In this document: in pieces, positions 10,771 to 22,728 of the stretch
How the letters are laid out: every line of letters begins with the position of its first letter
How positions within the stretch are numbered: the first letter of the stretch is position 1
Assembly: GCF_000715075.1 (NCBI RefSeq)
Contig: NC_134095.1
Coordinates: forward strand, 10,216,722-10,280,721
Source: Nicotiana tabacum
Taxonomy: Eukaryota > Streptophyta > Magnoliopsida > Solanales > Solanaceae
Reading direction: 5' to 3'
Length of the DNA stretch: 64,000 nt
Translations under genes and position numbers: made by a program
The notes under the pieces: generated by a model
Told to the model about the DNA's origin: nothing
Database searches by the model: none
What the model saw: the letters and a program-made list of their open reading frames with translations, nothing else

Positions 10771-11976
10771 TTAGGCCAATAATGCTCCAACAGACCTTTC
10801 CTGCGCCGCAATGTATAGTATCAATGACTTTCCTGGTATAGGAGCTGCTAAAACTGGAGGCTTCGTCAAGTAGGTTTTGATACTTTCGAAGGCATTGCTA
10901 CAAGCTTGATCCCACTTGAAAGGAACGCCTTTCTTCATGAGGTGACTAAATGGTTGACACCTCCCAGCTAGGTTTGATATGAATCTTCTAAGGTATGCTA
11001 GCTTTCCTTGCAGACTCTTCAATTCATGGATATCTCGAGGCTCAGGCATTTTCAAAATGGCATCCACTTTGGCTTCAATTTCGATCCCTCGATGACGGAC
11101 AATGAAACCAAGGAACTTTCCAGAAGTAACTCCAAAGGCACATTTCAACGGATTCATCCTAAGTTGGTACATCTAGAGCAATTCAAATGCCATCCTCAAG
11201 TCTTTCATGTGGTCACCCTTCTCTCTTGATTTCACCACCAAGTCGTCAACATAGCATTCAACATTCTTGTGGAGAAGATCGTCGAAAATATTTTGCATAT
11301 CTCTTTGGTAAGTAGAACCAGCATTCTTCAAGACAAAAGCCATTACGTTGTAGCAATAAATACCCTTGGGGGTGCAAAATGCAGTAAGCTCTTCATCTTT
11401 TGGTGCCATGCGAATTTGGTTATAGCCCGACGAACTGTCCATGAAAGACATTGCCTCGTAACCAGTAGTAGCATCGATCATCAGCTCTGGAATAGGAAGC
11501 GGGAATTCATCTTTGGGACATGCACTATTGAGGTCCCTGAAGTCAACGCATACTCGAATCCAGCCATTCTTCTTCCTTATAGGGACAATACTTGAAACCC
11601 ATGTTGGGTATTTAACTTCCCGAATAAATCCAGCTTCAATGAGTTTGTTAACTTCAGTTTCAATCAGGGGAACCAAGTCTGGCCTAAAACGCCTTTGAGC
11701 TTGTTTAACAGGGCGAGCACCATTTCTGACTGCAAGGTGATGGACTGCTACTTTCGGGTCCAAGCCAGGCATCTCTTTGTAACTCCAAGCAAAGACATCC
11801 CTGAATTCTTTGAGTAACTCAATATAAGTGCTCTCTTCATCAGCTTCTAGTAAAACACTTATGTAGGTGGGTCTTGGTTCCTCATCGGTGCCAAGGTTAA
11901 CTTCTTTTAAGTCATCAACTGTCGTCTTCACTCCTTCTTCAAGTTCAGGTGGAACATCTTTCGCATCTTCATCTTC
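10771..11976 (-). pseudogene. GA pol, reverse transcriptase
   Basis: The RT fingers and palm are recognisable in order: RPVKQAQRRFRPD, WVSSIVPIRKKNGWIRVCVDFRDLN, ACPKDEFPLP, FMDSSSGYNQIRM and CYVDDLVVKS. The polymerase YVDD is intact. The motif usually read as MPFGLKNAG is VMAFVLKNAG here, so it has lost the conserved PFG. A TAG at about 11173-11175 interrupts the frame just before YQLRMNPLKCAFGV and the thumb. The downstream stretch ends at TAA (10771-10773). Upstream another TAA (11977-11979) separates it from the protease-RT spacer in the same frame. Function is excluded by these stops. Confidence 0.88.
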
Positions 11977-12545
11977 TTAAGGGTCCCCATCATTGAAGGA
12001 TATGTGATAACACGACGAAACATCCTCCAATTCCGCATTATCTTCCATCAAAGACGAAACACCATTCTCGCTTTGTACAGTGATATGATACGAAGAACCT
12101 ACACTTTCTTCATCTTCATCATGTTCCTTAGTGTAGACCACAGTATATGGCTTTACCTTCAGTACTTCTTCACATGAAACCACCAGTTTTGTTTTGTCGC
12201 CTCATTTTGGAAGGAACCAAACTTTGGAAATCCTTAGAGATCTCCTGAATTTTGGGTGAAGTGGGTGTTCTTGTATTTCGATGATTTCTATGAAACTTAT
12301 TCCCCTTCTTTAATGGACCCAATCTCTCAAATACAGAAGTTCTCACAGTTGATTTTCCAAGCCGATCAAAGACAGAAGGCCTGTTAGAAGCAACAGATTT
12401 GTCTTCTACAGTGATATAATTGCTACTCGCCCTTCTTATTGAGATGCGCACTGGTGACGGTTGCTTGTATCCCAGACCTTCACGGGGTTGCCTCGTTGCA
12501 GCTTCTGATAGGAGCTTCCCTAACTTTGACGGCTCATTGGGATTG
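11977..12545 (-). pseudogene. GA protease-RT linker region
   Basis: These are two overlapping frame segments (11977-12183 and 12170-12451) of low-complexity acidic and basic sequence, with SVFDRLG/TSVFERLG repeats and HEDDEESVGSSYH-type acidic stretches. They match no catalytic domain and are the usual linker between protease and RT in Tat-like elements. A frameshift lies near 12175-12185, and another near 12545 joins the linker to the protease. Confidence 0.6.
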
Positions 12546-13464
12546 TATCAAGTTTTGTAAATAGCTTGTAAGCGTTAGGATCGAAACCTTCATCTGTTCG
12601 CTTTGTAGGGAGTGCCACATTGTGCAAATGATTTTGGGCTACAAACCCTGCAAGCGGCTTTGAGGACAACTTTACTGCCTCAATTCGTTTTACCGGAAGA
12701 GTTAACTCCCTTAGCATCTTGGTTTGGAGATTATGCGATCCGCCCTCGTCTTTCTTCCTTTTAGGGACATATCGGAGCGCGTGACTTACTTTCTTTCCAT
12801 AAGACGCAATACCCCCTTTATGAGATTTACTCACGTTGGCGGATACTTCCTCAGTAACAGTTTTGGCTTTACCAATAGTCACATCAGCTCTTTTAGTTAT
12901 GGGTTCGTCATTCTTGCTTTTCGTACCATCATCAACTTTCAGCTCCTTCACAATGCGGTTCTTTAAGTAGAACTTTGCATCGGCAAAGTATGACTCAGCC
13001 TCGGTGAATGGCTCATCATTAACAACTACCGTCTTCTCGACTTTACCTTCGTAGTATTTTAAACATTGATGGTAGGTAGATGGAACAACTTTATTTTCAT
13101 GTATCCAAGGCCTCCCAAGCAAAACATTGTTTGAAGTCTTCGCATCAATCACATGCAGCCATGCACTTGATTGCATATCTTCAATAGTGATTCCCAGCCT
13201 GATCGTGCCTATGGCTCTTTGCCCCCCTTGGTTAAATCCTTGGATCATCACACGACTTTCTGAGAGTTCGTTCATGGGAATACCAAGTTCTTTCACAGTA
13301 TGGATTGGCAAAATGTTCACTGAGGATCCTCCGTCAACCAAAATCTGATTTACCCTTTCATCGCGCATATAGCCAACCAGGTACAATGGGCGGTTATGAG
13401 GAGTGTCACCTAGAAAAAGATCGTCATTTGTGAACGTGACCTTTTCCTCACAAACATTAACTTC
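12520..13464 (-). pseudogene. GA aspartic protease
   Basis: A retropepsin-like domain is seen at about residues 15-120 from 13386. It has ILVDGGSSVNILP (active-site D followed by GGS where DSG/DTG is usual), GTIRLGI and VLLGRPWIH. It would cleave the gag-pol polyprotein. The frame is the same as gag, which ends upstream at an in-frame TAA (13465-13467). The downstream end runs into a frameshift giving a false C-terminus IPMSRQS. The start at 13386 is only an internal methionine, because the natural protein is a polyprotein. Confidence 0.85.
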
Positions 13465-15669
13465 TTAAGGAGTGGACTCGATGGGCTTTTCCGAAGGTGG
13501 TGCCAATGGTAGGTCATCACTCTTTTCTTCCCCTTTGTCAGCATGGCAACAAGAGGCATCAATGCCCTCATTGGAAATCTTCATGCGAAACCAACTTGGT
13601 AAAAACTCCTCCAAGGTCACTAGATTTCGTGGCTTTTGAGGGTGGTGCATCTCTACTATTGCTTTCTTCAAATGCCTAAGTGGATTCTTTTTAATTGGTC
13701 TTTTTACCATCATCTTCCTTGTTGGTTGTTCCACTGATTCTTTTTGTGGGCTCCTTTTGTGGCGCCTACGATGAGTCACCAACGTCCAACCTTCATCATC
13801 ATCAGGTTGGTTGACCTCAGTTTTGTCGCTCTCCAGTAATTCTTCATTTTTACTTTCTTTAAAATTACATAATTCATCTGGACTGAATGTGCCAAAGGTC
13901 ATAGAGACTTGGTTTGTGCTTGCTTTCTCATCTTCAAGCACGATCTTCTTTTTGCGAGCCAAGTCTATGACTTTATCCTTGAAGACAAAGCACTTCTCTA
14001 GAGAGTGGCTTACAAGTCGGTGATATTTGCAGTAGTTTGGGTCATTTGTTTTCCCAGATTTATTTGGTCGCTTCATCTCCGGAAGCTCGATTAGATTTAA
14101 CTCGAGTTCTTCAAAAATGGCTGGCACATCAGAATCCAGGAATGGGTACTCTTTCTCTTGCATTTCTTTTAGAGTCAGCTTCCCATTTGGATTATGTTGA
14201 AACGAAGTGGATTTCATACTCTGCTTCTTGCTCTCCTTCGTCATGAACTTCACAAGTGACGTATTGACATTCATAGCTCCTTTGCTTTCAGACTTGGGTA
14301 CGAATTTGCCCCACTTCCTGACTTCTTGCTTGTCATTCACTTTGCGAGGTTCATAGATGGGTAGCCTTTCATTTCCAGCGGAGGCCATGCTCAATTCCAT
14401 GTCATGGGCACGAGTTGCAAGTTCTTCAAATGTTCTAGGCTTGATACCTTGCAAGATGTAGCGCAATCCCCAATGCATGCCTTGAATGCACATCTCTATG
14501 CCTGAAGCTTCACTAAGCCTATCTTTGCAGTTGAGGCTTGCATTCCTCCAACGATTGATAAAGTCGATAATTGGTTCCCCCTTTCATTGACGAGTATTTG
14601 TAAGCTCTATCTTACTCACAGTGCGTCTTGTGCTATAAAAGCGATTGAGAAACTCTTGCTCTAGTTGATCCCAGCTATTGATAGATCCAGCCTCGAGGTC
14701 CATGTACCAGTCAAAAGCATTTCCTTTTAGCGAGCGGACAAACTGCTTGATGAGGTAATCTCCATAAGTCCTAGCATTGTTGCACGTCTCAACGAAGTGC
14801 GTAATATGTTGCTTTGGGTTACCTTTACCATCAAACTGTTGAAACTTCGGAGGTTGATAGCCAGCAGGCATCTTCAACATATCAACTCTTGCAGTGTACG
14901 ACTTCGCATATATAAGGGAGGATTTGGCAGAAACTTCATATTTGTTCTTAATGGTTCCTTCGATGAACTCCTTCAGTTGATCGATTGGAATCATCCCTTC
15001 AGATGAGACAGGGATAACCTTAGTGGATGCTGCTTTTCTTGGGGGAGAGTCACTCTCTAGAACTTCTGGGAGCTTGCCGGGTGCATGAGTAGATTCTTCT
15101 TCCATCAAGATTCCTACCCTGTCTGTTAGCTTGTCAATTCTAGACTCTTGATTTTGCATGCATTTGGTCAAGCCAGCGATTGCTTCCGTCAAGTTTGCCA
15201 ACTGCTCCTCCATAGATGAAGTGTTTGTCACCATGGCTTGCATGATTGTCGTGGATGACGGAGAGTAACATGGATTTTCACACAGATTAATCCTTGACTG
15301 GCTCACGCTATGTGGTGTAAGTGGGGAGGATCCATTGCTTGAATCATCATCATCTTCCTTCACAGCAGAGTGCTTGGAGCCGAAGAGGTCAATCAGAGCA
15401 AGAGTTTTCTTGATCTTTTCAGCAACATCGCTTCCTCCTGCAGATGCGTTTGTGGAAGATCTTGCTCTTTTTGAGGATGAAGATCCGAAAACAGGGGTTG
15501 ATGCGAACAACACTTGGGGTCCCTGTTGTCCTAAAGAGCTTGATTTGCTCCTCGTAACTGGTCCGAAACTTCCAAGGGTGACATCGAGGATGCTTTCCAC
15601 ATCAGCATAGAACCTAGAGCTAGCAGTCTTGGTGGATGTTGATCTGGAGTTGATTTTCTTCGAAGCCAT
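13465..15669 (-). pseudogene. GA gag
   Basis: The likely start is the ATG at 15669 (MASKKINSRS). The upstream open stretch overlaps the PBS and lacks an ATG. The capsid-like region has the Retrotrans_gag pattern (FVETCNNARTYGDYLIKQFVRSLKGNAFDWYMDL, SWDQLEQEFLNRFY). An in-frame TGA at 14584-14586, after NTRQ and before [13 protein letters not shown], splits it, most simply a TGG to TGA change. The C-terminal part has a short C-x2-H-x4-H-x3-C-like motif ([15 protein letters not shown]) and basic tracts. An acidic, Ser-rich N-terminus (about residues 40-120) and a predicted coil (MEEQLANLTEAIAGLTK) precede the capsid part. Confidence 0.85.
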
Positions 15670-15720
15670 TTCAATGTTCTTGAACTTTGGTGAGTGAAAA
15701 GTTGAGATGAGAGGTAGAGA

Positions 15721-15741
15721 TGGTCCCACTGGGCGTGCCAG
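15721..15741 (-). other. GA primer binding site
   Basis: The sense strand reads TGGCACGCCCAGTGGGACC a few bases downstream of the LTR end GTCTACA. Its position and TGG start fit a tRNA primer site of the kind seen in Tat-like elements. I did not identify the tRNA. Confidence 0.7.
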
Positions 15742-15745
15742 AATT

Positions 15746-16644
15746 TGTAGACAATAAATTTGCGTCGAGAAAATAAAATCAAGACCGAAAAATATTGCAA
15801 CAATCGTAGTATTTTATTTCAAATATTTGAGTGTTACAATCTGTATGATTCCTTTGATTCTACTTTTCTAGTATAAATTCAAGGGCCTTTGAGCTTGATC
15901 TTGAATTGTAATTTGATTTATCCGTCACGAACACTTTGATTGTTGCCACGAATTTTATCACAAACAAGTAGCCTTGATCTTGAACGCCTTGTATTTGATT
16001 TGACTTCGTTCTTGATCTTGAATACTTGAATTGTTCTTCGTTCTTGAGCTTGAACTTGATTTCTTGAACTTGAACTTGATTGCTTGAAGCTTGAAACTTG
16101 TAGAGAAATTTGCGGCGTTTGATCCACGAGCTCTCTCTTGCTTCTTGTTATAACTTCTGATGTCTTTTCTGAGTTATGAAGACCCCGATTTATAGTTGTG
16201 GAAAGGAAGAGTTGTGATAAGAACAAACTCTTTCCGACCAATCAAATTGAAGTGTGACATGGCCGCATTTGATTGGTCAGAACATGTCACTTGCACACGT
16301 GGCGTGATTTCATTGAACTTTTAGTGTGACTGGGCATGCCTTGTCATTTTGACACATGACACGATCCTATTGGCTCTTTCGTTTGACTTGGCGCGCTACG
16401 TCATTTGACATATGTCACCAAACTGGGCCTCTAGGAAGATAACATCTTGGGCTTAATTAAGTGGGCTCATCACTTTAGCCCAATAGATTAAGACTTATTT
16501 ATTTAATCCATAAATGTTGGACCTATATAATTAATTCATTTATATATTAGCCCATAATATTTATTTGGACCAATATATCTTGAATTTAAAATATAGTCCA
16601 AATTATTTTATGGATTTAATTTAAATAAAATTTATATGCCTACA
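15746..16644 (-). mobile_element. GA 5' LTR
   Basis: This 899-bp LTR has inverted ends TGTAG/CTACA on both strands. It abuts the PBS on the gag side. A sense TATA box CTATAAATC (16187-16195 on +) lies 450 bp into the LTR. No second copy is seen left of the integrase. The flank GTAAC (16645-16649) would be the target duplication if the other end were known. Confidence 0.85.
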
Positions 16645-16982
16645 GTAACATAAATACATATTTTGCTATAAAAATTAAAAGGTAGCTATAGAAGATAATA
16701 TATTAAAAGGTTTCTATTTATAATAAATAGGGTGTAAAGGTATAAAGCGTTAATATAGGAGGTAAAATTTCTTTATTATATTATTTGAATTACAGAAACT
16801 CCTCTCTATGAAAGGCCATAAGGGTTTGGAATTAAGGACATATCAATTAGTACTTACTCATTTTTTATATGTTGATTTTATTTTTCTTCACCGTGTGTGG
16901 TAACCTAACATCATTGCTGAAGAATTAATTAGTTCAATTGATATAATCAATGGAGAAAAAAATAGACATAATAAATGGGGTA
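16645..16982. other. AT-rich spacer between GA and the copia element
   Basis: No coding potential or recognisable repeat is visible. It is the left flank of the copia insertion and was contiguous with 22982 onward before that insertion, as the GGGTA target duplication shows. Confidence 0.6.
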
Positions 16983-17212
16983 TGTAATAAAATAAAAGTA
17001 ATGCAGTAAAATGTAAATAAGAAGAGATAGAAAGAAGGGAGAAGTGTTTTCTTCTTTCACTTTGGTATATTTTTCCATTGCACATGGCCTTTTATAGGCA
17101 TAAAAAAAAGATGATTGACATAAAGTAGGAAATTTAATCTTTAAGTTATTCACAACATGAGCATCCAATGTAGTATCCAAAGTAGTATCCAATGTACAAA
17201 CTATTCATAACA
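16983..17212 (-). mobile_element. CO 3' LTR
   Basis: In the sense direction the LTR starts TGTTATGAATAG. The polypurine tract AAGGGGGAG (17213-17222 on +) lies directly upstream in sense. It contains short ATCCAATGTAGY repeats. It is nearly identical to the 5' copy, which carries one additional 12-bp repeat unit and a few small indels. Confidence 0.92.
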
Positions 17213-17285
17213 CTCCCCCTTGGATGTCCATGTAAGATAATGTACCTCATTAAAAACTTACAAAAAAATATTGGGATGTACATAG

Positions 17286-17804
17286 TTATTTATAATATGC
17301 ATTGCTTGCTGCCTCATTAAAAACCTTAGCAGGAAAACCCAGTGGGACAAAACCTTGGTTAAGGAAAAGAGTGGAGTGTGTAGTTACTCCCCCTGATGAA
17401 AAATTACTTAATGTATCGAAGACGACGCATTCAATCTTATATATTTGCTTTTCAAATATTGAGGTTGGTAACGCCATAGTGAACAGATCAACAAAATTAT
17501 CACTTGAACGAACTTGTTGTACATCTATTTCACCATTCTTCTGAAGATCATGAGTGAAAACGAATTTCGGTGAAATGTATTTTGTTCTATCTTCTTTGAT
17601 ATATCCTCCTTTCAATTGAGCTATGCATGCAGCATTGTCTTCATACAATATTGTTGGAATATTCTCTTTCGAAGAAAGACCACATGTTTGCTGAATGTGT
17701 TGAGTTATAGATCTTAACCAAACGCATTCTCGACTTGCTTCGTGAATGGCTATTATCTCTGCATGATTTGAAGAAGTAGCAACCATAGTTTGTTTTGTCG
17801 AACG
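17286..17804 (-). pseudogene. CO RNase H
   Basis: Copia RNase H C-terminal domain. It contains SSNHAEIIAIHEASRECVWL, ILYEDNAACIAQ and IDVQQVRSSDN. ATSSNHAEI is preceded by KQTM, and upstream of that is an in-frame TGA (near 17807) where WRS would be expected. The C-terminal end continues past the usual ALP box into about 40 extra residues. Confidence 0.85.
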
Positions 17805-18895
17805 TCATGATATGGTTGTACCTCCACTTGTAAATAAATAGCTTGTCTGAGATCGACCTTTGTATGGATCAGACATATATCCTGCATCTGCATAACCAAT
17901 CAATGATGACTTGGATTCATTTGAATAAAATAAACTCATATCAATGGTCCCTTGGAGGTATATGAATATATGTTTAATACCATTCCAGTGTCTTTGTATT
18001 GGTAAAGTACTAAATCTTGCCAATACGCTTACTGAGAAAGCTATATCTGGTCGGGAATTATTGGCAAGATACATTAATGCCCCAATTGCACTAAGATATG
18101 ATACTTCGGCACCAAAAAGCTCTTCAACATTTTCATGAGGCCGGAATGGATCTTTCTTTATATAAAGTGATCTCACAACCATCGAGGTACTCAATGGATG
18201 TGCTTTATCCATATAGAATCGCTTTAAAATCTTTTCGGTGTATGTTGATTGATGGACAAATATTCCATCTTTCATATACTCAATTTGTAGACCAAGACAA
18301 ATTTTTGTCTTTCCAAGATATTTCATTTCAAATTATTTCTTCAAACAGTCTACTATTTTTGGAAGCTCCCCAGGAGTTCCAATGATATTTAAATTATCAA
18401 CATACACGACGATTATAACAAATTCAGATCCAGACCTTTTTATAAAGACACAAGGACAAATTGGATCATTCTTGTACCCTTCTTTCAACAGGTATTCATT
18501 CAGGCGATTGTACCATATACGACCTGATTGTCAATCCGTATAAAGATTTCTGAAGCTTTATTGAACAAGTTTCTCGAAAACTTTTATATGCTTCTGGCAC
18601 TTTAAATCCCTCAGGTACTTTCATAAAAATTTTGTTGTCTAATGATACATACAAATAGGCTGTAACAACATCCATTAGATGCATATCAAGTTTTTCTTGC
18701 ACTGCCATATTTATGAGATACCTGAAGGTGATAACATCCACTACAGGAGAATATGTCTCCATATAATCAATTCCAGGCCTTTGGGAAAACCCTTGTGCCA
18801 CAAGTCGCGCTTTATATCTAACGACTTCATTTTTATCGTTACGTTTTCGCACAAAAACCCATTTATACCCTACTGGCTTTATGCCTTCAGGTGTT
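17805..18895 (-). pseudogene. CO reverse transcriptase
   Basis: The N-terminal half (sense from about 18895) has VGYKWVFVRKRN, RYKARLVAQGFSQRPGIDY, ETYSPVVDVITFR and MDVVTAYLY. A 2-nt deletion after LYGL (about 18527) shifts the frame. In the shifted frame WYNRLNEYLLKEGY continues to the active site, which reads VVYVDNLNI. The second Asp of YVDD is Asn (codon AAT at 18393-18395 on +). A TAA in frame (about 18330) follows before FEMKYLGKTKICLGLQ. The C-terminal thumb region with SRPDIAFSVSVLARF is intact. Catalysis is excluded both by the breaks and by the YVDN change. Confidence 0.88.
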
Positions 18896-19200
18896 CAATT
18901 TATGGGTCCGAAGACTTCACGTTTTCCAAGTGAAGTTAACTCTGCCGAGATAACGTCTTTCCATTTTGGCCAATCATTTCTCTATCTACATTCATTAACA
19001 GATTTTGGTTCAAGATCCTCATCTTGTTGCATTATTTCAACAACAACATCATAAGCAAAAATGTTATCGATAACAATATTATTTCGGTTCCATCTTTTCC
19101 CGGTTGAGACATAACTTATTGATATCTCTTCATTTTCATTATTTCCAGGTACCTGGACCTCTCCTAAGGTCTTATCATTTGTTACATCTTGGGGCTCTTC
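18896..19200 (-). pseudogene. CO integrase-RT linker
   Basis: Copia linker sequence in the sense frame is rich in E, D and N, and leads to NDWPKWKDVISAELTSLGKREVFGP. In-frame stops occur near 18899 (TGA), 18982 (TAG) and 19201 (TAA). The first two are each one transition away from a CGA or CAG codon. Confidence 0.7.
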
Positions 19201-20889
19201 TTAAGCCACTACCTCTGTGTTATGTTCACTTTGATCACTTGCTCCTTTTCTTCTTCGAGGATTTTTATCTTTAGAACCGATTGGTCTACCACGTTTCAAG
19301 CAAGGCTTAGACTCATTTGCTTTAATTAATTGTCCTGACGGGATATCAACTCGAATTGGAGCATTAGCAGCTGGAATATGTGACTTAGTCACCCTTGGTA
19401 GGTCAGTGAATGCATCTGGAAATTGATTTGTAATATTTTGTAAATGAATAATCTTTTGAACCTCTTGTTCACATTGATTTGTTCGAGGATCTAAATGAGA
19501 CAGTGATAATGCATTCCAATCTATCTTCTTTTTCAGCTGCTTATTTTCTCCCCCTAATGTTGGATATACTGATTCATCAAAATGGCAATCAGAAAATCTT
19601 GCCGTAAATAAATCTCCAGTCATCGGCTCTAGATATTTTATAATAGAAGGAGATTCATATCCAACATATATCTCCAACCTTCTTTGAGGACCCATCTTTG
19701 TGCGTTGTGGTGGAGCAATTGGAACATATATCGCACAACCAAAGATCCTAAGATGGGAAATATTTGGCTCCTGACCAAAAACCAATTGCAATGGGGAGAC
19801 TTTATGATAACTTGGGGGCCTTATCCGCACAAGTGCTGCTGCGTGCAAAATAGCATGACCCCATACTGAAATGGGAAGTTTTGTTCTCATAAGCATTGGT
19901 CTAGCAATTAATTGGAGGCGTTTGATCAATGATTCTGCTAGACCATTTTGTGTATGAACATGAGCAACCAGATGCTCAATTGTTATCCCAGTTGAAATAC
20001 AATAATCATTAAAGGCTTGGGATGTAAACTCACCAGCATTATCAAGACGAATTGTCTTAATTGCATAATCTGGAAATTGTGCTCTTAGCTTTATTATTTG
20101 AGCCAACAATCTCGCAAATGCCATATTGTGAGTTGATAGTAAGCACACATGTGACCATCTTGTAGATGCATCTATCAAAATCATATAATATTTGAATGTT
20201 CCACATGGAGGGTGAATGGGCCCACATATATCACCATGTATACGTTATAGAAATGCAGAGGATTCCATCCTAACTTTAATAGTTGATGGTCTAATAATTA
20301 ATTTTCCTTGAGAACATGCAGCACAAGAGAATTCCTTAAATTGAAGAATCTTCTGATTCTTCATTGCATGTCCATGTGAATTCTCAATTATTTTACGCAT
20401 CATATTAGAACCAGGATGGCCCAACTGGTCATGCCAAATAATAAAATTATCTTGATTAGTAAACTTCTCGTTTACTATGGCATGTGTTTCAATCCTGCTA
20501 ATACTTGTGTAGTATAAGCCGGAAGAAAGAGCAGGTAACATTTCAAGCACATATTTCTTACCGGACATTATTGAAGTAATATAAAAATATTCAATCTTTT
20601 CATCATTTGTAGTCTCAATATGATAGCCATTTTGGCGAATATCTTTGAAACTTAATAAGTTTCTTTGAGATTTACTACAATATAGTGCTTCATCAATCGC
20701 CAAATTTGTTTCTCCTGGTAGTAAAAAATTGGCTTTTCCAGAACCTTCAATTAATCTTGTACTACCGGATATTGTATTAACATTCGCTTCTTTCATTACC
20801 AAATAAGAGAAATATCTCTTATCTTTTAAAATAGTGTGTGTTGTAGCACTATCCAGAAGACATATCATCTTTATTAATCTTGAGTCCAA
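19201..20889 (-). pseudogene. CO protease remnant, gag-pre-integrase and integrase
   Basis: The upstream piece (20245-20889) starts at a degenerate protease (LLDSATTHTI, normally LDSGA/C-like). It continues to the gag-pre-integrase HHCC region (WHDQLGHPGSNMMRKI, CAACSQGK). An in-frame TAA at 20243-20247 splits it from the core, where HGDICGPIHPP supplies the first catalytic Asp. From 20184, D48 (RLDNAGEF) and E84 (NGLAESLIK) are 35 residues apart, as required. The C-terminal part has PLQLVFGQEPNISHLRIFGC and the basic RGRPIGSKDKNPRRRKG. The protein ends at TAA next to the linker. Confidence 0.88.
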
Positions 20890-21107
20890 CTGAAGACTGG
20901 AGAATTTTCATATTCTTCATAAAAAAAACAAATAATACATCATAAGAAATATGACAAGCGGAAAAAAAATATTAAGAAATACATTAGGAATGTAGAAACT
21001 AGCAACACATGATGCATTAGGAAAATACACTCAAGAAAAATAAACTAGTTGCAAACATAAAAATAACAACTGTTATAGCTTCATTCCCCAGTAAGATGAT
21101 TAGTTCT

Positions 21108-22157
21108 TCAGTCAATATCCTCAAAGAAGTCTCCAACTTCTAAATGAGCAATATTTGTTAGGCCTTCAAAATCATCATCTTTATATGCAAGATGTGCTTT
21201 AGAATCATATTTATTTGAGGGACCTGCTTCATCATCATTATTTTGAAAGGTCAAGTGTGCCTCTACATTATTTTCTTTTTTCTTGAGGGAAACTTGATAA
21301 AGTTTGACAAAATGTTCTGGCGTACGACAAATGCGTGCCCAATGACCTCTCATACCACATCGGTGACACATACTAGCTTTACCTTTTGAATGATTAATTT
21401 GAGAACCCTTATTGTTCTCCAATTTATTTCTACCATAATGACAATAATTGTTTCGCCCCCTGCCACGTCCACGTTTACGACCATGTCCATGACCATGGTA
21501 ATTATTTTGTTTTCCTTCAAACTTATCATATGTTGCTATAGCATTCACTTCCGGAAATAGAGTTGACCCGGTGGGACGAGCTTCATGATTTTTCATTAAT
21601 AGAGTATTATTCTGCTCAGCCACAAGTAGGCATGTGATTAACTTATAATATTTCTTAAAACCTTTTTTACGGTATTGTTGTTGTAGCACCACATTTGAAG
21701 CGTGAAAAGTAGGAAATATTTTTTCCAATAAGTCCTCATCTGTGATAGTGTCTCCACATAATTTTAATAGAGAACTTACTTTAAAGATAGCAGAATTATA
21801 CTCGCTTACGGTTTTAAAGTTTTGCAACCTTAAATGTATCAACTCATACCGAGCTTTCGGTAATACCGTAAGTTTTAGGTGGTCATATCGATCCTTCAAA
21901 TTAATCCATAATTCAAGTGGATCTTTTACGGTTAAATATTCAGTTTTTAACCCTTCATGTAGATGATGACGAAGGAAAATCATGGCCTTCGCTTTATCCT
22001 GATTTGATGTTTCATTTCCTTGTATAATAGTATTTCCAAGACCTTTAGCGTCAAGGTGAATTTCAGCATCAAGAACCCATGATAAATAGTTCCTTCCGGT
22101 GATGTCAAGTGCCACAAATTCAAGTTTTGATAAATTTGACATAGTGAAAACTATCAT
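21108..22157 (-). pseudogene. CO gag
   Basis: This is an intact 349-codon frame from ATG (22157; a second ATG at 22142 gives MSNLSKLEF, the more usual gag start). It has the UBN2-type copia capsid (WVLDAEIHLDAKGLG, LKDRYDHLKLTVLPKARYELIHLRLQNF), a basic GHGHGRKRGRGRGR tract and one zinc knuckle CHRCGMRGHWARIC (C-x2-C-x4-H-x4-C). It ends in an acidic tail, where the frame differs from that of the integrase. It is the only major open frame in this element without an internal stop, but it is still part of a dead element. Confidence 0.85.
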
Positions 22158-22728
22158 AAAAGATGAATAAGTTAGAGAAATAATTATAATAATAAAAAAT
22201 TAATGAAAACAAAACGATTAAGGTAAAAGAAATGAAAGTAGAGCTATATCATGTTAACAATCTACTATTTCATTTTATTCTTGCCATAAAGTAGAAATTA
22301 CATACTTGTTTCATTTCACTTTATATTATTGATATATATATGTTAATAGAATTGAACGTGACTAACATTATTTATATGCTCCAATAAATATAAAGTAATT
22401 AAAAAATTATTGCTTGTCAATTCATTTCTCACAGTTCTTCAAAATGCCTTAAAGATATGTTTTGATCCAGGAAGTCCATGACATTAGTGCATAGCTAATT
22501 TGATGACTTTGAGGTCCTCTAAGAGTTGAGCACGGAAGGAAATAGTTGTTTAATCACTGCAATGTACTTAAACTATTTAAGATGCCCAAGCGCACAAGTA
22601 ATCTGCAAACAATGAGCATATGATATGTACTGTCATAAATAAGATGATTATAATGATACATACCTTAATAAAATATGACTCAACTTAGCGGCAGTTAAGA
22701 ATAAAATTAGAGCTTCGTGCTGATAACG
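22158..22728 (-). other. CO untranslated leader with primer binding site
   Basis: This is AT-rich leader between the 5' LTR and gag with no coding sequence. Next to the LTR the sense strand reads TTATCAGCACGAAGCTCT (about 22709-22726 on +), at the place of a tRNA primer site. Confidence 0.65.

Larger units (their letters stand above)
8231..16644 (-). mobile_element. GA: Tat-like Ty3/gypsy retrotransposon, 3' LTR not found
   Basis: In sense (minus) order the element runs 5' LTR, PBS, gag, protease, RT, RNase H plus a second archaeal-type RNase H, integrase, untranslated tail and a polypurine run. The dual RNase H and the order RT-RH-INT place it in the Tat clade of gypsy elements. gag, protease and pol lie essentially in one frame, as in single-polyprotein elements, but are interrupted by at least five stops and three frameshifts. 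No copy of the LTR is seen at the 3' end, so the element is truncated there. Confidence 0.85.
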
